Origin: Theocolax elegans
Taxonomy: Eukaryota; Arthropoda; Insecta; Hymenoptera; Cerocephalidae
NCBI GenBank assembly: GCA_026168455.1
Contig: CM047431.1
Location: 12,946,183-13,010,182, forward strand
Length of the DNA stretch: 64,000 nucleotides
Direction: 5' to 3'
Below are positions 45,306-58,352 of this stretch, one piece after another. Within the stretch, counting starts at the first letter, position 1; each line of letters begins with the position of its first letter. The position numbers were made by a program, and so were the translations under genes. The notes beneath the pieces are model-generated. The model did not search any database, was not told where the DNA came from, and saw only the letters and a program-made list of their open reading frames with translations.

Positions 45306-47573
45306 TTTACTAGAAACTGCCGTACATGCACAATTGATTGAGGGTCAAGTCATAAAAGGTAAAGAGCACGAACCCATTGCATTGCAAACTCATTTAGGAT
45401 GGCTTATTTCTGGCGAAACATCGTATAATGGTTCTCAACAAACTGTGTCACCTATAGTTTTACATTGCTCAGCTGAGGTGGATGTTAACGAATTGTTACA
45501 AAAATTTTGGTTTCAAGAAGAAATCGTTCCTGTACATCACATCACACCCGATGAACAAGTTTGTGAGAAGTTTTTTGTTGATACGCATTTTCGAATGACG
45601 AATGGTCGTTATGTGGTAAGATTGCCTTTCAATATTATTGATTTGCCTTGTTTAGGTAATACTTATCATTCTTCTCTTAAATTATTGAATCGTATAGAAA
45701 TTCGGTTTAAAAATGATCAATTCTTTAAAAATGCTTATCATGCCTTTATGCGTGAATATTTAGAATTAGGCCATATGTCACTTATCTCAGATAAAACTAT
45801 TAACATATCTCGTTGTTGTTTTTTGCCTCATCATGGAGTACTGAAGGAAAGTAGTTCCACAACTAAACTACGGATCGTTTTCAACGCCTCTATGAAAACT
45901 CAAACTAATGCGAGATTAAACGATTACCTTCATGTTGGTGCAAATCTACTGCCTCATTTAGCTAATCTTGTATTATCTTGGCGTATGTATAAATATGCTT
46001 TCGTTGCCGATATAGAAAAAATGTTTAGGCAGATTGTTGTTAACGAGAAAGATCGAAAATTTCAATTAATTCTATGGCGATTTGATGAGACAGAGCCTGT
46101 TCAAATTTACAAGTTGAACACAGTAACATATGGTGTAGGTTCAAGTCCATTTTTAGCAAATCGAATTATAAAGCAATTAGCTGAGGATAAAAAAGATAAA
46201 TTTGCTGTAGGTTATACTGTATTAAAAAATGAAATTGATATGGATGATATTCTCTCTGGTAGTTATTCTCAAAAGGATGCTAAACTAAATCAAAAAGAAG
46301 TAATGGAATTATGCAAGGTGGGCGGTTTCACCTTGCGCTAATGGCTTTCTAATGATTCATCTATATTAGATTCTCTGCCTAATAATCTTTTAGCTGCCGA
46401 ATCGAGACGTTTATTAGAAAAGGATTCATTATTTGCTATTTTAGTGCTGAAATGGCAGCCAGTTGGAGATGTATTTCAATTTAGCATAGAGACTGAAAAT
46501 GAAGTCAAAATTTGGACTAAAAGACTTGTCTTATCAAAGGTTGCAAAATTATTCGACCCGCTTGGATTATTAGCTCCTGTTATAGTCACTGCTAAAATAT
46601 TTTTACAAAAACTTTGGCTTTTAAAATTAGAGTGGAATGACATTTTGCCTGCAGATGAAACTTCCCAATGGAAAAAATTTTATAGTCAATTGTCTTCACT
46701 TTCAGTAATAGAAATACCTAGATGGTCTGGCTACATGCCTGAATTTGATTCATTGCAAATTCATGGGTTTGCAGATGTATCTAAGTGTGCCTACGGTGCA
46801 GTTGTTTATTTGCGTACTATAACGTTTTCATCAATTGCAGTTAATTTGCTTCAATCAAAATCTAAAGTTGCTCCGATTAAGACTTTGAGCATACCGAGAT
46901 TAGAATTATCAGCGGCTCATTTGTTAACTAAACTTGTTCATCGTATTTTGCCTTTGTTTGTTGATAAAAAGATTTGTATATATTTGTGGTCAGATTCATT
47001 AGATACTTTACATTGGTTGCGTAAATTGCCATCAAAATGGCCGACATTTGTTGCCAATCGTTGTGCTGATATTCATAACCTATTGCCTGATGCGCACTGG
47101 TCGAATATTCGTTCAGAAGAAAATCCTGCTGATTTAGTTTCTCGTGGAATAGTGCCTTTAGACCTATCGTCACAACAAATTTGGTGGAAAGGACCTTCGT
47201 GGTTATCAAAAGATCACAGTATGTGGCCAGTTTCAGTATTGGAAGTTTACGCTAATAAGAATAAATCTAGTACTCGGATCGTGGAAAATAGCACGTCTGT
47301 TTGCCTTGTATTAAAGGCAGAAAAGTTTCAGTTAGATATAAATGAAATGAAAGAACAACCTATTTGGAAATTAATGTATGATTGTTCTACATTATTGAAA
47401 TTGGTGAAAGTTGTGGGTTATATTTTAAGATTTATTGATAGAATTAGAAAGAAAATTTGCCTAAGTTCAAAATATAACAATAATTTGTCAGTATGTATTC
47501 AACAGTGGTATAAAATTGATGTAGAAGATTACAAAGAAGTACTATCTATTGCTGAACTTACTAGAGCATAATT
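44037..47573 (+). pseudogene. pol: BEL/Pao gag C-terminus, protease, RT, RNase H
   Basis: Begins in gag (WSSFKNLFESL) and repeats the knuckles and the protease +1 shift near 45005. Then the open RT frame: GWLISGETS, FLPHHGVLKESSSTTKLRIVFNAS, VADIEKMFRQI and catalytic DMDDILSG (~46240). TAA at 46339-46341 replaces one residue before WLSND. The same frame continues through LVLSKVAKLFDPLGLLAPV and the A17-type/RNase H region (IHGFADVSKCAYGAVVYLR, SDSLDTLHWL, RSEENPADLVSRG) to TAA at 47569-47571. Confidence 0.85.
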
Positions 47574-48837
47574 CTTCGTGCTTGACAAATTTGAATTTAT
47601 TTATAAAAGATGGATTGTTATTAGTAGGTGGAAGATTAAAAAATTCTATGTTATAATTTGAAAAACAACATCCATTTATCTTGCCTTCTTCGAGTCGTTT
47701 TACTGATCTTAATATTAAAGACTGTCATTCTCGTACTTTACACGGACGTGTGCAACTTACTTTGGTTACACTTAGAAATCAATATTGGATTATAAAGGGT
47801 CGTCAACGTGTAAAATCAATAATACATAATTGTCTTGTTTGTACTAGATATCGTGCTACTCAAAATTATTAATAAATAGGAAATTTGCCAACTTCAAGAG
47901 TTGTGCCTAGTCGCCCGTTTAGTCGTTCAGGAGTTGATTATGCAGGACCTTTTGATATTCGTACTTCTCCAGGACGAGGTCACTCCTCTTATAAAGGATA
48001 TATTTGTTTATTTATCTGCCTTAGTACTCGAGCTGTTCATTTGGAAACTGTTTCAAACTATTCAGCAGAAGCATTTTAGCTGCCTTTCGTCGATTCACTT
48101 CGCGACGAGGACATTGCAGTTTGTTGATAAGCGATCAAGGAACAACGTTCGTGGGTGCGGATACAGAACTTAAGGATCTTTACAAAAAAGCAACCTCGCA
48201 CTGCAAGGAATTAGAATCTACTTTGACTAAAGATGGTACTACCTGGAGATTCAATCCACCAGCGGCGCCTCATTTTGGAGGCATTTGGGAGGCTGCGGTT
48301 AAGTCGACTAAGTATCATCTACGTCGTATAATTGGTGAAACTAAATTAACTTTTGAAGAGTTTTCTACTTTGCTCAGTCAAATCGAGTCTTGCCTTAATT
48401 CCCGTCCTTTAATTCCTTTAACCGATGATCCTGATGACTTACAACCACTTACTCCTGCACACTTTCTTATACACTCTGCCTCTTATATTGTACCAGAGTC
48501 TAATTGTACATAGGAAAAAATACCAGTGTCGAAACGTTGGCAAATTGTTCAACAAATGGTCCAGAATTACTCGAAACGATGGTCTCATGAATATCTACAA
48601 TCTCTTCAAAAAAGAAATAAATGGAAGTTGCCTACTTTGCCTATAAGAGATGGAGATTTGATTATTTTGCGAAGCGAGACAACTCCGCCTGCTCGATGGC
48701 CACTTGCCAGAGTCATTGAAGTTCATTTGGGTGATGATGGTTTGCCTAGAGTAGTTACAATTCATACATCTACAACTACTTTGAAGAGACCTGTTACGAA
48801 ACTTGTGGTTATTCGTCAAGACATTGAAGAAAATTAG
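47574..48837 (+). pseudogene. pol: BEL/Pao integrase
   Basis: Zinc domain HSRTLHGR...HNCLVC, catalytic triad in GVDYAGPF, LISDQGTTF and GGIWEAAVKS, and C-terminal DGDLIILRSETTPPARWPLARV (DUF5641-like). Lesions: TAA near 47657, two adjacent stops at 47873-47878, a one-base T-run deletion near 48075, and TAG at 48511-48513 before EKIPVSKRW. Ends at TAG 48835-48837. Confidence 0.85.
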
Positions 48838-49013
48838 ATATTTTTTATTTTTTATTCAAAAATTAAAATTTGTTAATTGATTAAAATAACATATTGTTTA
48901 AAATTTTTTATATATTCTATATAGTTCAAATATTATTAAGATGAAGCTTGTTATATAAAAATTTATGATTATTGTTAATTATTTATAGCTTCAGCGAAGC
49001 TAGGTGAGCGGAA
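48838..49013 (+). other. BEL/Pao 3' spacer
   Basis: AT-rich; ends in AGCTAGGTGAGCGGAA just before the LTR, at the polypurine-tract position. Confidence 0.5.
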
Positions 49014-49270
49014 TGTTACAAATTGAATTTATATTAGCTGTTTGTATTAAACCATAAGTATACATTTCGTTTCAAAACATGTAAACATTGTTGATATTTA
49101 ACGGTCACCTTATACACGAATAGTTATTGCGTGCCTCTTCAGTCAGCATTCGCGAGGAAAGCAAACGCGACGTTACATTTATTGTACAAAAATAAACACT
49201 ATTAACTTCGCCTTCAAATGCTTTGCAATTATTTAATTTACCTTAGCACAATACATTGATTGCATTAATA
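49014..49270 (+). repeat. BEL/Pao 3' LTR
   Basis: TGTTACAAATTG...ATTAATA. The terminal CA of the 5' copy is TA here. About ten differences from the 5' LTR. Confidence 0.85.
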
Positions 49271-50395
49271 CCCAGAATACATCATAAATTCCTGCAATTT
49301 CCAGGAAATCCTGCCGTTAGTGGTATGATCCAGGAATTGCGCAGAGATTACCGAAATATCCAGGAAATTCCGCAATTATTGGAATTATCACGAATGTTCT
49401 CCGAAATTCCCGAAATATCCAGGAAAACCCGTAATTTTTGGTATTATACGGATTACCTCAGAAATTGCCGAAATATGCTGGAAATCCCATAATTAGTGAA
49501 GTTAACCCAAAAATAGCTCCGAAATACCCGAAATATTCAGGAAATCCCGTGATTAGTGGAATTTTCCAGAATACCTCGGAAATTCGCGAAATATCCAGGA
49601 AATTCCGTAATTTCTCGTGCTATCCCGCAATACCTCAGAGTTTAACACATGTCCAGGAAATCCCGTAATTAGTGGTATGATCCCGGAATCCCTCAGAAAC
49701 ACCCGAAATATCCAAGAAATCCCGTAATTAATGGAGTCATCCCGAAATACCTCAGAAATTATCAAAATATCCACGCCATTTTGTTATTAGTGGAGCTATC
49801 CCGGAATACCTCAGAAATTACTGAAGAATCATGGAATCCCGTAATTAGTAGAGTCATTCCAGAATACCTCAGAAATTCCAGAAATATTCAGGAAATCCCG
49901 CATTAGTGGATTTATCCCAGAATACATCATAAATTCCCGCAATTAGTGGAGTTATCACGGAATATCTCAGATATTCCCGAAATTTCCAGGAAATCCCGCA
50001 GTTAGTGGTGTGATACAGGAATACCTCATAAATTCCTGAAATTTCCAGGAAACTCCGTAATTTTTTTGTTATCCCGAATGATCTCAGAGTTTCTCGATAT
50101 ATCCAGGAAAACCTGTAATTATTGGTGTTATCACAAAAGATCTCCGAAATTTCCGATATATCAAGGAAGACCCGTAATTTTTGTGTTATCCCGGAATACA
50201 TCATAAATTCCCGATATTTTCAGGAAAACCTGCCGTTAGTGGTATGATCCAGGATTATCTTATAAATTCCCGAAATATCCTGGAAATCCCGTAATTAGTG
50301 AAGTAATTCCCTAATACCTCAAAACTCCCGAAATATCGAGGAGAACCCGTAATTTTTGGTGTTATCCGGTATACGTCATAAATTCCCGAAATATC
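49271..50395. repeat. ~59-bp satellite array, right part
   Basis: About 19 units of the same monomer family as 32404-34263. Confidence 0.85.
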
Positions 50396-51016
50396 CTGAA
50401 AAATTTTTAAAAATTTAAATGGGAAATACCATGTTAATTTTTGTGAAACTTTTGTCTTTCTTTAAATTATCATAACTTTTTGCAGAATTAAAGGCCATAA
50501 AAATGCTACAGACCATTTGAAAGGTATTGCTCCAAGCTTTCTTTTGGACTTTTGGATAGAAAAATCAATTGTGGCAAAGTTAGTTTTTTTTCAAGTTGAA
50601 TATCGACATGTAGTTTATCTAACATTTACCTTGAAATTAGAAATTCTAACCCAGAAGGATAAATTCTAGACATAATTAGCAACGAATGTTACATATAATG
50701 TTCTATAGTAAAAGTTGATAGATTTTGAGTTAAATAGCGATGAACCCAGCTGGTGTTGAAAAAAACTGGAAAAAGTTCACTTTTTGAGGTTAGAATAACT
50801 TTTGAACTAATAAATTCCAGTACCTAAAAATTTTTTTCTGTATTCTGAAAAACATTTGCAATGTGTACCCAAAATTTGGGGCATTTTAAAATTTTGATCG
50901 GACCACTTCACGTGGAATACCCCATGTGTATATATAAAATAAATAACTGATGACGGTCGCCGGACGCCAGATGCCGGACCCCGGACGCTATTTGAGGAAA
51001 AATTTTATTTAGAATA
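50396..51016. other. Unassigned AT-rich, repeat-like sequence
   Basis: Contains GGGAAATACC near 50420 and GTGGAATACCCC near 50913 in the manner of loosely related inverted ends, plus a GC-rich CGCCGGACGCCAGATGCCGG patch at 50958. No ORF. It may be a non-autonomous DNA element. Confidence 0.3.
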
Positions 51017-52381
51017 CTAGCCGTTCTACCTCGGTCGCTGGCGCTCCCTCGGTTAGTATAATATTTACCATGCCATTTATAATTACTATAATATTTAGAG
51101 AAGTTACCAAAATATTTTGTACAATTTTTTACATTCTAGAAATTATGCAATTATTATTTTACAGTTTTTTTAATTTTGATCACTACAATATTCACTTTAT
51201 AATTGTTGATTAATTTTAGTTTCTCCATATTTTCAACGAAAGTGCTTCAAAATACGCCAAAAGTGGACCGATCTTTATACTAAAAAAACTAAATTAAACT
51301 ATAAAATTTCCATAATTTTTTCTGTTTTAACAAGGTGTTTGGTTTACTTTTCGCTACTTTAGAAACATTTCGGAAACTTTACTAACATTTACTAATCACA
51401 AATAATTGTCTTAAAGAAGCCTGCGATGGCTCGGTCGGTAGGACATCGGGCTCGTAATCTGGAGGTCTCAGGTTCGATTCCCGGCTCCGGCCGATTGATA
51501 CAAGAACCACTGGCGAATGTATTTTCAACAAGTGCTTTCTTTACCAAGACATCGTATGACCTTCGTCACTGATTAGCACCGATTTTGGAGCATAAAAAGA
51601 GCGACGTTAAAATAATAATAAAAAAAATTGTCTTAATCTTGTCCTAAAATGAGTTAAAGTATACCACTCTATGTATAGAAATAGGCCAACCTTTGTTAAA
51701 GTTGGAAAATTGTGTCAAATATTACAGATTTGATAAACACCGGCGCACTTTACTGCACACTTTAAAAAAATACCGAACTATTTCCACTAGGGTTACGTTC
51801 AATTGTAACTATTAATGTTTACAATCTAATTGTATAAACCTATTTAAACTCGTCTTATTTGACACCCTCGCTTCGCTCAGGCTACGAACTTCTACTCAAT
51901 AAATATACAATAGTATAAATTCTGTTGATTACAATATTATTATAAAAATTTATTAGATCTATTTTCTCTCTGCATCTACAGGCTTGAGACTGTCATATTA
52001 TGAACATGTTTTCATACACATCAGAATCTGAAATATTTTGCATGAATATATTTTTATCAAACAAAAGTTCAATTGCTTGAAAAATGGCAAAAAATATTAT
52101 ACATTTAAAAATAACTTATTTTAAATTATATAAATGTTTCTATATTTATAAAATATTAAGTTCAAAATATGGCTGCAATTAAAATAAAAAAAATAATCAA
52201 TAGGTTTATCTTATGTTTTACAACAGAATAATGTAAAATACAAAAATATTTTTACAAGAAATAGAAGAAGAAGAAGAATTTTTAAGTCAATAGAAGAGAT
52301 TTTTATAAAGATTGAAATTGCTCTGCAGGATTCGAATTGTTATAGTGGGTTATGGTTGTATGATAATTGCTACATTGTAAC
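51017..52381 (-). mobile_element. Helitron-derived non-coding copy 2, carrying a SINE
   Basis: Same sequence as 30539 to about 31665 with substitutions. Both copies start at the same CTAG end (51017-51020) and have different flanks beyond it. Copy 2 lacks helicase sequence and stops matching at about 52381. A 211-bp SINE interrupts it. Confidence 0.7.
51415..51625 (+). mobile_element. tRNA-derived SINE
   Basis: Flanked by 11-bp AATTGTCTTAA (51404-51414, 51626-51636). Pol III A-box TGGCTCGGTCGG (51427-51438), B-box GGTTCGATTCC (51471-51481), anticodon-loop CTCGTAA (CGT, Thr-like), unrelated body, and tail with ATAATAATAAAAAA. The empty site is seen in the other Helitron copy near 30922. Moves by borrowing LINE enzymes. 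Confidence 0.85.
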
Positions 52382-52803
52382 AGCCTGCGAATGTTATATA
52401 CATAATTTACGCACGCAAATAAGCAGGCGCGTAAGTCCTTATTATACAGCTAACTAACCCCTCAGATTTTTTATATTTATGCAGCGACAAATCTCACATC
52501 TATTTTTTATATAATTCTTCACTTTACAATAAATCCGGTTCGAATTCATAAATGCATAGTGGAGAAATTCGATGTTATTAAAGTTACTTGCTGAATTCCG
52601 ATTCTCGATTTTTGCTATTTCCACTTTCTTTTTCACTCGATGCAAACAAAAAGAGATAGCGTCATAGGAGATTCGAAAGATAGAAAGAGACGAAATTTTT
52701 TCCAGCCCGTAAGAGAACGCTACTGCGTTACTCTCAGCTATTACACACATAGTATATATATATTTCATAGTGTCAGAAAGAATAATAAAAAAAGATAAAA
52801 TTT
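52382..52803. other. Spacer left of the KRR1 fragments
   Basis: No recognised gene. A 104-codon minus-strand ORF (52454-52768) lacks any motif I know. Confidence 0.4.
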
Positions 52804-53091
<288 letters not shown>

Positions 53092-53218
53092 GGTAATTAT
53101 ACTTTTTCTTTTAACATTGTCAAATAACTGTTAACCTCTTATAAATTTTAAGTTCCCTCAATTTTATTTTTTTAGAGTCATCATAAAAAGATAATTATTT
53201 ATTATTTTATTAGATATT

Positions 53219-53438
53219 TATTATTGACTATTTGAGACTAAAGATTTAAAAGAAAAATGACTGATTCCGAAGGAGAAAACGAGTTGAATGTTAATGGCAA
53301 CGCGTGGTCTTTAAAAATACCTGAATTCAAGCCGAAAGATAATCCACATCGATTATTAGAAGAGAGTTCCTTTGCGACTCTTTTCTTAAGTACAGGGAAA
53401 AGTATTTGAAAGAATGTTGGCCACTGGTACGAAAGGCA
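53219..53438 (+). pseudogene. KRR1: KRR1 5' exon fragment, copy 2
   Basis: ATG 53257, about 417 bp after copy 1, repeats the start ([16 protein letters not shown]). A small deletion shifts the frame before KYREKYLKECWPLV. It ends abruptly at GAAAGGCA, where antisense Gypsy element B begins. Copy 2 keeps Glu-Glu and Trp, which fit the usual KRR1 sequence better than copy 1. Confidence 0.75.
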
Positions 53439-54358
53439 TTCCTTCGTCTTTGCGAACTATCACTGGAGCGACAGACCATTCACTTGCACTCGGTTCAATT
53501 ATTCCTCTCTCAAACATTTTCCTGACTTCTTGCTGGGCGAATTCGAGGACTTTAGGCGACATACATCTTGGTTTATGACGTACTGGTCGTGCACCTGGCT
53601 CTACTTCCACGTGATGTTCAATCAACGTAGTAAACCCATGCACATCACCTGGTGGTGGTAATAAGTTCTCTACTAACTTTCTTACCCTCTCTCGCTGGTC
53701 ACCGTTAATCTCAATGATACCTACACACTCTACGAGAATCCTCGTGTCTCCGTCTCGGATTCCGTCCTTGACAAAAGACTGCCATTTCCGGGCGCCAACG
53801 CGGCAGAGGGCATCGCCAATTTTAACCTCGACGTTCCAATACCAAGGATCATCGAGTATTCCATACTCTCGACTATTCTCAGTTGGATGTTGCCATCTAA
53901 TCCCTCAATTCCAAATAGAACATCTAACAAACCTAGGACTTTCAGTACTGGTCCTGCGACGCCTCGCACGACTACCTTGGCCGGTTTCCACTTATCCCTG
54001 TAGCATTCCGCTACGTCAACGCGTATAAGTGAAACCATTGCTCCTGGGTCGAACAATGCTTTAAAGTCCTTGCCACCAAGTCTTACCGAGAAGAACAAAC
54101 GGTTTTCGGATTGCACTCCCGCAACCATGTCTTCGGCTTGACTGTCACGTAGAGCTGGAGTCGAACTTGTCTCTCTGGACGTCTTCGGAACGGCTCCTGT
54201 CCCCCCCCCCCCTGGACTATTCTAATTGGCAACGATTTTGAACTGTTCAGCACCTGATCAAGAGAGACAGACATTTTACTATCATTAGACTGTTCTAAAT
54301 TCTTTTTTTTTGATCGTAGGTTGGGGCGACAATGAGTAACGAGTATCATCGTTCTCAT
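53439..54358 (-). pseudogene. pol: Gypsy B protease and RT N-terminus
   Basis: Protease has LFFSVRLGGKDFKALFDPGAMVSLI (DPGA as in Gypsy A) and IVESMEYSMILGIG. A frameshift near 53800 leads to DGDTRILVECVGIIEINGD, then RT start HVEVEPGARPVRHKPRCMSP, MFERGIIEPSASEWSVAPVI and VRKDEG. A 14-base C run at 54200-54213 probably adds another shift. No catalytic RT motif remains. Confidence 0.75.
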
Positions 54359-54406
54359 TGTTGGGGTTACATAGGTTTAGAGTTTTTCTCTCGTTCTCTG
54401 TTTCAC

Positions 54407-56690
54407 TTAATCACTTGAAGATGGGCTAGAATAATGTTTCTTATTTTTCTTGCTCCTTTTCTTTTTCAACGTCTTCTTCTTCGGTGATGAAGATGGCTGA
54501 GGAACCGGTTGGCTCTTCTTATTCTCAACTAATGAGGCCACTTTCCTCAAAACTTTAGACGAACTACGTTTTCGGAAAGCTTGTGGAATATGAACTTGTT
54601 CTCTAGGTGTGGGTTCCGCAAATCTCTTGTCCCATATCAAGTGTTTTTCATATTCTTTGCCGTACTTCATTATGTCTTCGAAATTCTTTATGGATCTCGA
54701 GGACATAAATTTACGGCACTCCGGTCTCAATTGAGAATATGCCATCTCTACTTGTTTGCGCAGCGGAGGAGGTCGCCGCAATTTCCGCACAATAGCCTTA
54801 AAGCAATTCAGGTATTTTACGACCTTCTCTCCTTTGCCTTGCGTGCGGCGTTGTAGATCATCGAACAAATTTTGATCTCATAACTCCTGACTGTATCCAT
54901 TCAAAAATTCATCTTCAAGGTCATACCAGTTACGTAAGGAAGATTAGACGGCCCTATACCAAAATAGGGCTATCTTAAACACGCATGACAATGCGCTCAG
55001 AATACGCCGGTCAGAGAACTGGTCGTCATTCCTGAAGTCTTGTAAACTATCCAGGAACTCTTCAGCATCATCGTAGGTCTCCCCATCAAACGATAGACCC
55101 CAGTCTCTGAGGGCTCTTGCACGACCAGGTCGATCCTTTCTATCTCTCACTGGTGGCTGGTTGTATCTCAAAAGGACTAATGCACCCATGTCCTCACTTT
55201 GGTTATTCGTATCATGCCGGTGGACATCTCGACTCAGCGATGGTACTCTACTATGTCTGTCAGGGGGGCACTCCTTGTGATATATTCTCGCATAGTAAGC
55301 GGTTGTATCTTCCCTATTCGCAGCGTAATGTTCGTCCGAATCTAAGATGTTAACATTAGAATCAGTTTGGGTATCTTGATCGCGTCTAGCGACAGCTCGC
55401 TCGTACTCGACGGGATCGTTGCGCGGGATCTATTGTAATCATTGTCATACTGTGTAGAGGCTTCCCTCCTAGTGTAAGTACTTTGGCTACGATCGGACGC
55501 GCGAGACTTACGATTCCCTTCATTCGGTAACCGTTTAGAAGTGGAAGTTTCACTCTTGTGATAACGCTCCGAGAACGATTCATCATCTGCTTCTTCTGGT
55601 GCTGGTGCATATCTGTGTGAGGAGGTCTTGTCGTTATGCTTGCCATAACTAACCTTCCTCTGACAGGTACCGTATTGATCACGAGTATGTGAACGACAAT
55701 CTGGGGCTTCCCTCCGATTATCAGTCGACTGCTTGCAATCGTTAGAAGGGAGTTCATAATCCCTGCTCGTTTGTTGTCGCGACTTATCTGACTGAATCTC
55801 CGAAACGCGCTTTTTACTAGATCCAGAATTACTAAATTGGCTGGGAGTGGACCGACCATGTGTATCGGAGTTCAGTCCAAAATCGTTACGACGAATGGCG
55901 CCCCTTTCCACTGGATGGTGGTTACCAACCAACGAGTTACGCTGATCCCGGTGTGACGTATGTGGTGAATTTGTAGCATGCGTCTCACCTAGACCAGTAT
56001 ATATAGCGGTCGACAGTGTCAATTGTCTCGAAGTTGGTACGTTAGCCGTCGGAATCGCCGCTTCTGTGTCAATGCCTGTTGCATTATCAGAAAGCGGTCT
56101 CAATTCACCCGACGGCATGGGCACACTACTATGTGCAGTCGCATTTCCCTCTTCTTACTGAATGGGGGTTATGTACTCACTTGTTGGTCTATCTTCTGAC
56201 AACTCAGACTCTATAGACCTGTCGATACCAGAAGGTATTACACTACCTCTTCTGGAACGCTTTTGGTGCTTCTGCCAGAACTGTGGACAAGCTAAAGGCT
56301 TGGTCGCTGGTTGGACAGAAGTATCCTCGCCGTAATTGAGATATCAAGGCATGTCAATTTGAGGAGCATAACACTTGATTCTATGTCTTAGTAGGCGCTC
56401 TCTACACTCAAACTCTTCGCTTTTTGCATTAAGGCGCAAACGATCAAGTTGGGCGTAGATCTCCCGCAAAGGAAGTGATCTGATGTCCTTTTTAATGTGC
56501 CTCGCGTCCCGCGAATCACTGAGTAAATTTGCACATACGCGTCTCGTAGCTGCCTATCGTAATCTTTTTGATAAGGCAGAGACGGCGTTGTGCACCTGGG
56601 GATTTCTTCTCAGTTGGCACACCAACTGCGTCCCCGTATGCCCTGTAAAGTTTGGACAACTGAGGAGATAGCTCAGAGTCCAGATTCAAA
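54407..56690 (-). pseudogene. gag: Gypsy B gag region
   Basis: Pieces on the minus strand: 56690-56130 (LPLREIYAQLDRLRLNAKSEE, broken by stops); 56124-55342 (Ser/Arg-rich, low complexity, no fold seen); 55189-54944 (ALRDWGLSFDGETYDDAEEFLDSL, ALFWYR, the Retrotrans_gag core); 54868-54407 (LRRPPPLRKQVEMAYSQLRPE, then a Lys/Ser-rich tail). Frames change between pieces. Comparable to RKWGIKFSGDGSESINSFLE of Gypsy A. Confidence 0.7.
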
Positions 56691-58100
56691 TATAGAGAAC
56701 AAAACTACTAAATTTGAAAAGGCATACCTTATATGAAGAGAAGAGAAACACAAAAGAAAATTCCGATCCGAGTTTGGCAAACTTATTTAAAAAAATCTAA
56801 ATAAAACAACAAAGAAAATTAATATAATTTAATATAATTTTTATAAACAAACTATAAAAAAAAAATTGTTTGCTATAAGATTCGAAATCTTAATCGAATC
56901 TGTATTCGGATCAAAGAGAAAAAAAATTTTGTTGTCGAACTTTTCTTCAAAATCTAAGTAAAATTGCAAACGATACTTGGACCAATCCAAGACCGAATTA
57001 ATTCGACAAACAAATTAATTTGGTCACAATTTTAACATAAATTGCTATCGATTGCAACTTACAAAAAAAATAATAAAAAAATATTTTAATTCGCTGACAC
57101 GAGAAATTAAATATTAAGGGAAAGAAAAAAAATTCTGGAAGCCACAAATATAATTATTTTGACAAACAAAATAATTATAATTTCACACAAAATGTAAATC
57201 TCACACAAAAAAAATTTTGTAATGAGTAGCTTCAAAAGAAAAAAATTTTCCACAACAAGGTCACACAAAAAAAAAATTTTAAATGTGATTAAACAAAAAA
57301 AAATTTTAATTTGATTGAAATACACGAAAATAAAATTAATTTTAATGCTAACCTCCAAAAAAAATTGTAATTTATTTTAAAAAAAAAATAATTATAAATA
57401 TGCAATTAATTTGACAAACGAATTAATTGCAATCTATTTCTTAATTTGCAGGCAAAGTAAAAAAAAATTAAGATAATAAATCAAAAGACATTTTTCCGTC
57501 AGCAGAATTAATGATTAAGTGACAAAGACTTAATGAAATAATAATAATAATAACAATAAATATAAATGTAACACCAATATCACGATATGTCTCAGCACTA
57601 ATGCGAGCCAAAATCGCGACGGTAATACAAAAAGATTTATCACCTTTGACTTATCTGACTAACAAACAATGTCAAAATCAATAATAATATTAATAATTAT
57701 TACCACACAAAGAAAAATTATCATATACTTTCAAAATTATCAGCTGACTAACAACGTGATTTTATCTTTGAAAAATTAATTAAAAGGTATATATATATAT
57801 TACAACAAAAAAAACAATTTATTAATAATAATATTAATACAAAAATTAATGATTATAAACAATAAAAATATTATTGATCATCTCGAACTGATACAAAATC
57901 AGTGAGTCGGACTCAAAAATATTTCACACACACACACAAATTGTTAAACTCGCTTTTAAAGCGAGTTAAGAAAATTCACGCAATAAAATAAAAAATAAAA
58001 TAATAAAATACATGCGATGAATTTAGAAATGAAATTACGGTCGCGCAGAGCGGGAAATTTTCCTTCTTGCGTAGCAACGAAGGATAGCCGCACGGTATAT
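56691..58100. other. AT-rich non-coding stretch
   Basis: Poly-A/T-rich with (AAT)n at 57535-57560. Perhaps the leader/LTR of Gypsy B, but no TG...CA pair or PBS could be fixed. A small hairpin CCTTC...GAAGG lies at 58061-58082. Confidence 0.4.
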
Positions 58101-58113
58101 GCCGTATAATGTA

Positions 58114-58218
58114 TATATTCTCTCTCACTCTCTCTCTCTCTCTCTCACACAACTACAATATACGGCCAGAGATACCCGCGCGTTCCTACTCTAACGCGAA
58201 CCCGAACATTTCAAATTT

Positions 58219-58261
<43 letters not shown>

Positions 58262-58352
58262 ACACATCGATTCAATTGTAATGGCATGCGTCCATGCCAT
58301 TATCAACCTATATACACTCTCTCACTCTCTCTGTCTCTCTCTCTCTCTCTCA
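58114..58352. repeat. Three (TC)n microsatellite runs
   Basis: CT runs at about 58118-58150, 58221-58263 and 58317-58352, separated by unique sequence. They create false Ser/Leu ORFs. Confidence 0.9.

Larger units (their letters stand above)
34269..49270 (+). mobile_element. BEL/Pao LTR retrotransposon, disrupted by LINE insertion and duplications
   Basis: 5' LTR 34269-34523, 3' LTR 49014-49270, target duplicates CCCGG (34264-34268) and CCCAG (49271-49275). Without the LINE and duplicated parts the element is about 7 kb: LTR, leader, gag, protease, RT, RNase H, integrase, LTR. The LTRs differ at roughly ten positions plus small indels (about 4-5%). It sits inside the 59-bp satellite. Many stops and frameshifts. 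Confidence 0.9.
53439..56690 (-). mobile_element. Gypsy element B, antisense, truncated in RT
   Basis: Minus-strand order from right to left: N-terminal gag-like region, gag core, basic gag tail, protease, start of RT. RT breaks off at VRKDEG where KRR1 sequence starts (53438/53439). Gag core and DPGA protease resemble Gypsy A, so the two are related families. No LTR could be assigned. Confidence 0.8.

Noticed and set aside
51415..51490. Functional tRNA gene
   Set aside because: It has a SINE body, A-rich tail and an 11-bp target duplication; the acceptor stem is poor.
52454..52768. 104-codon minus-strand ORF beside KRR1 fragments
   Set aside because: No recognisable domain; considered as a divergent partner gene but unsupported.
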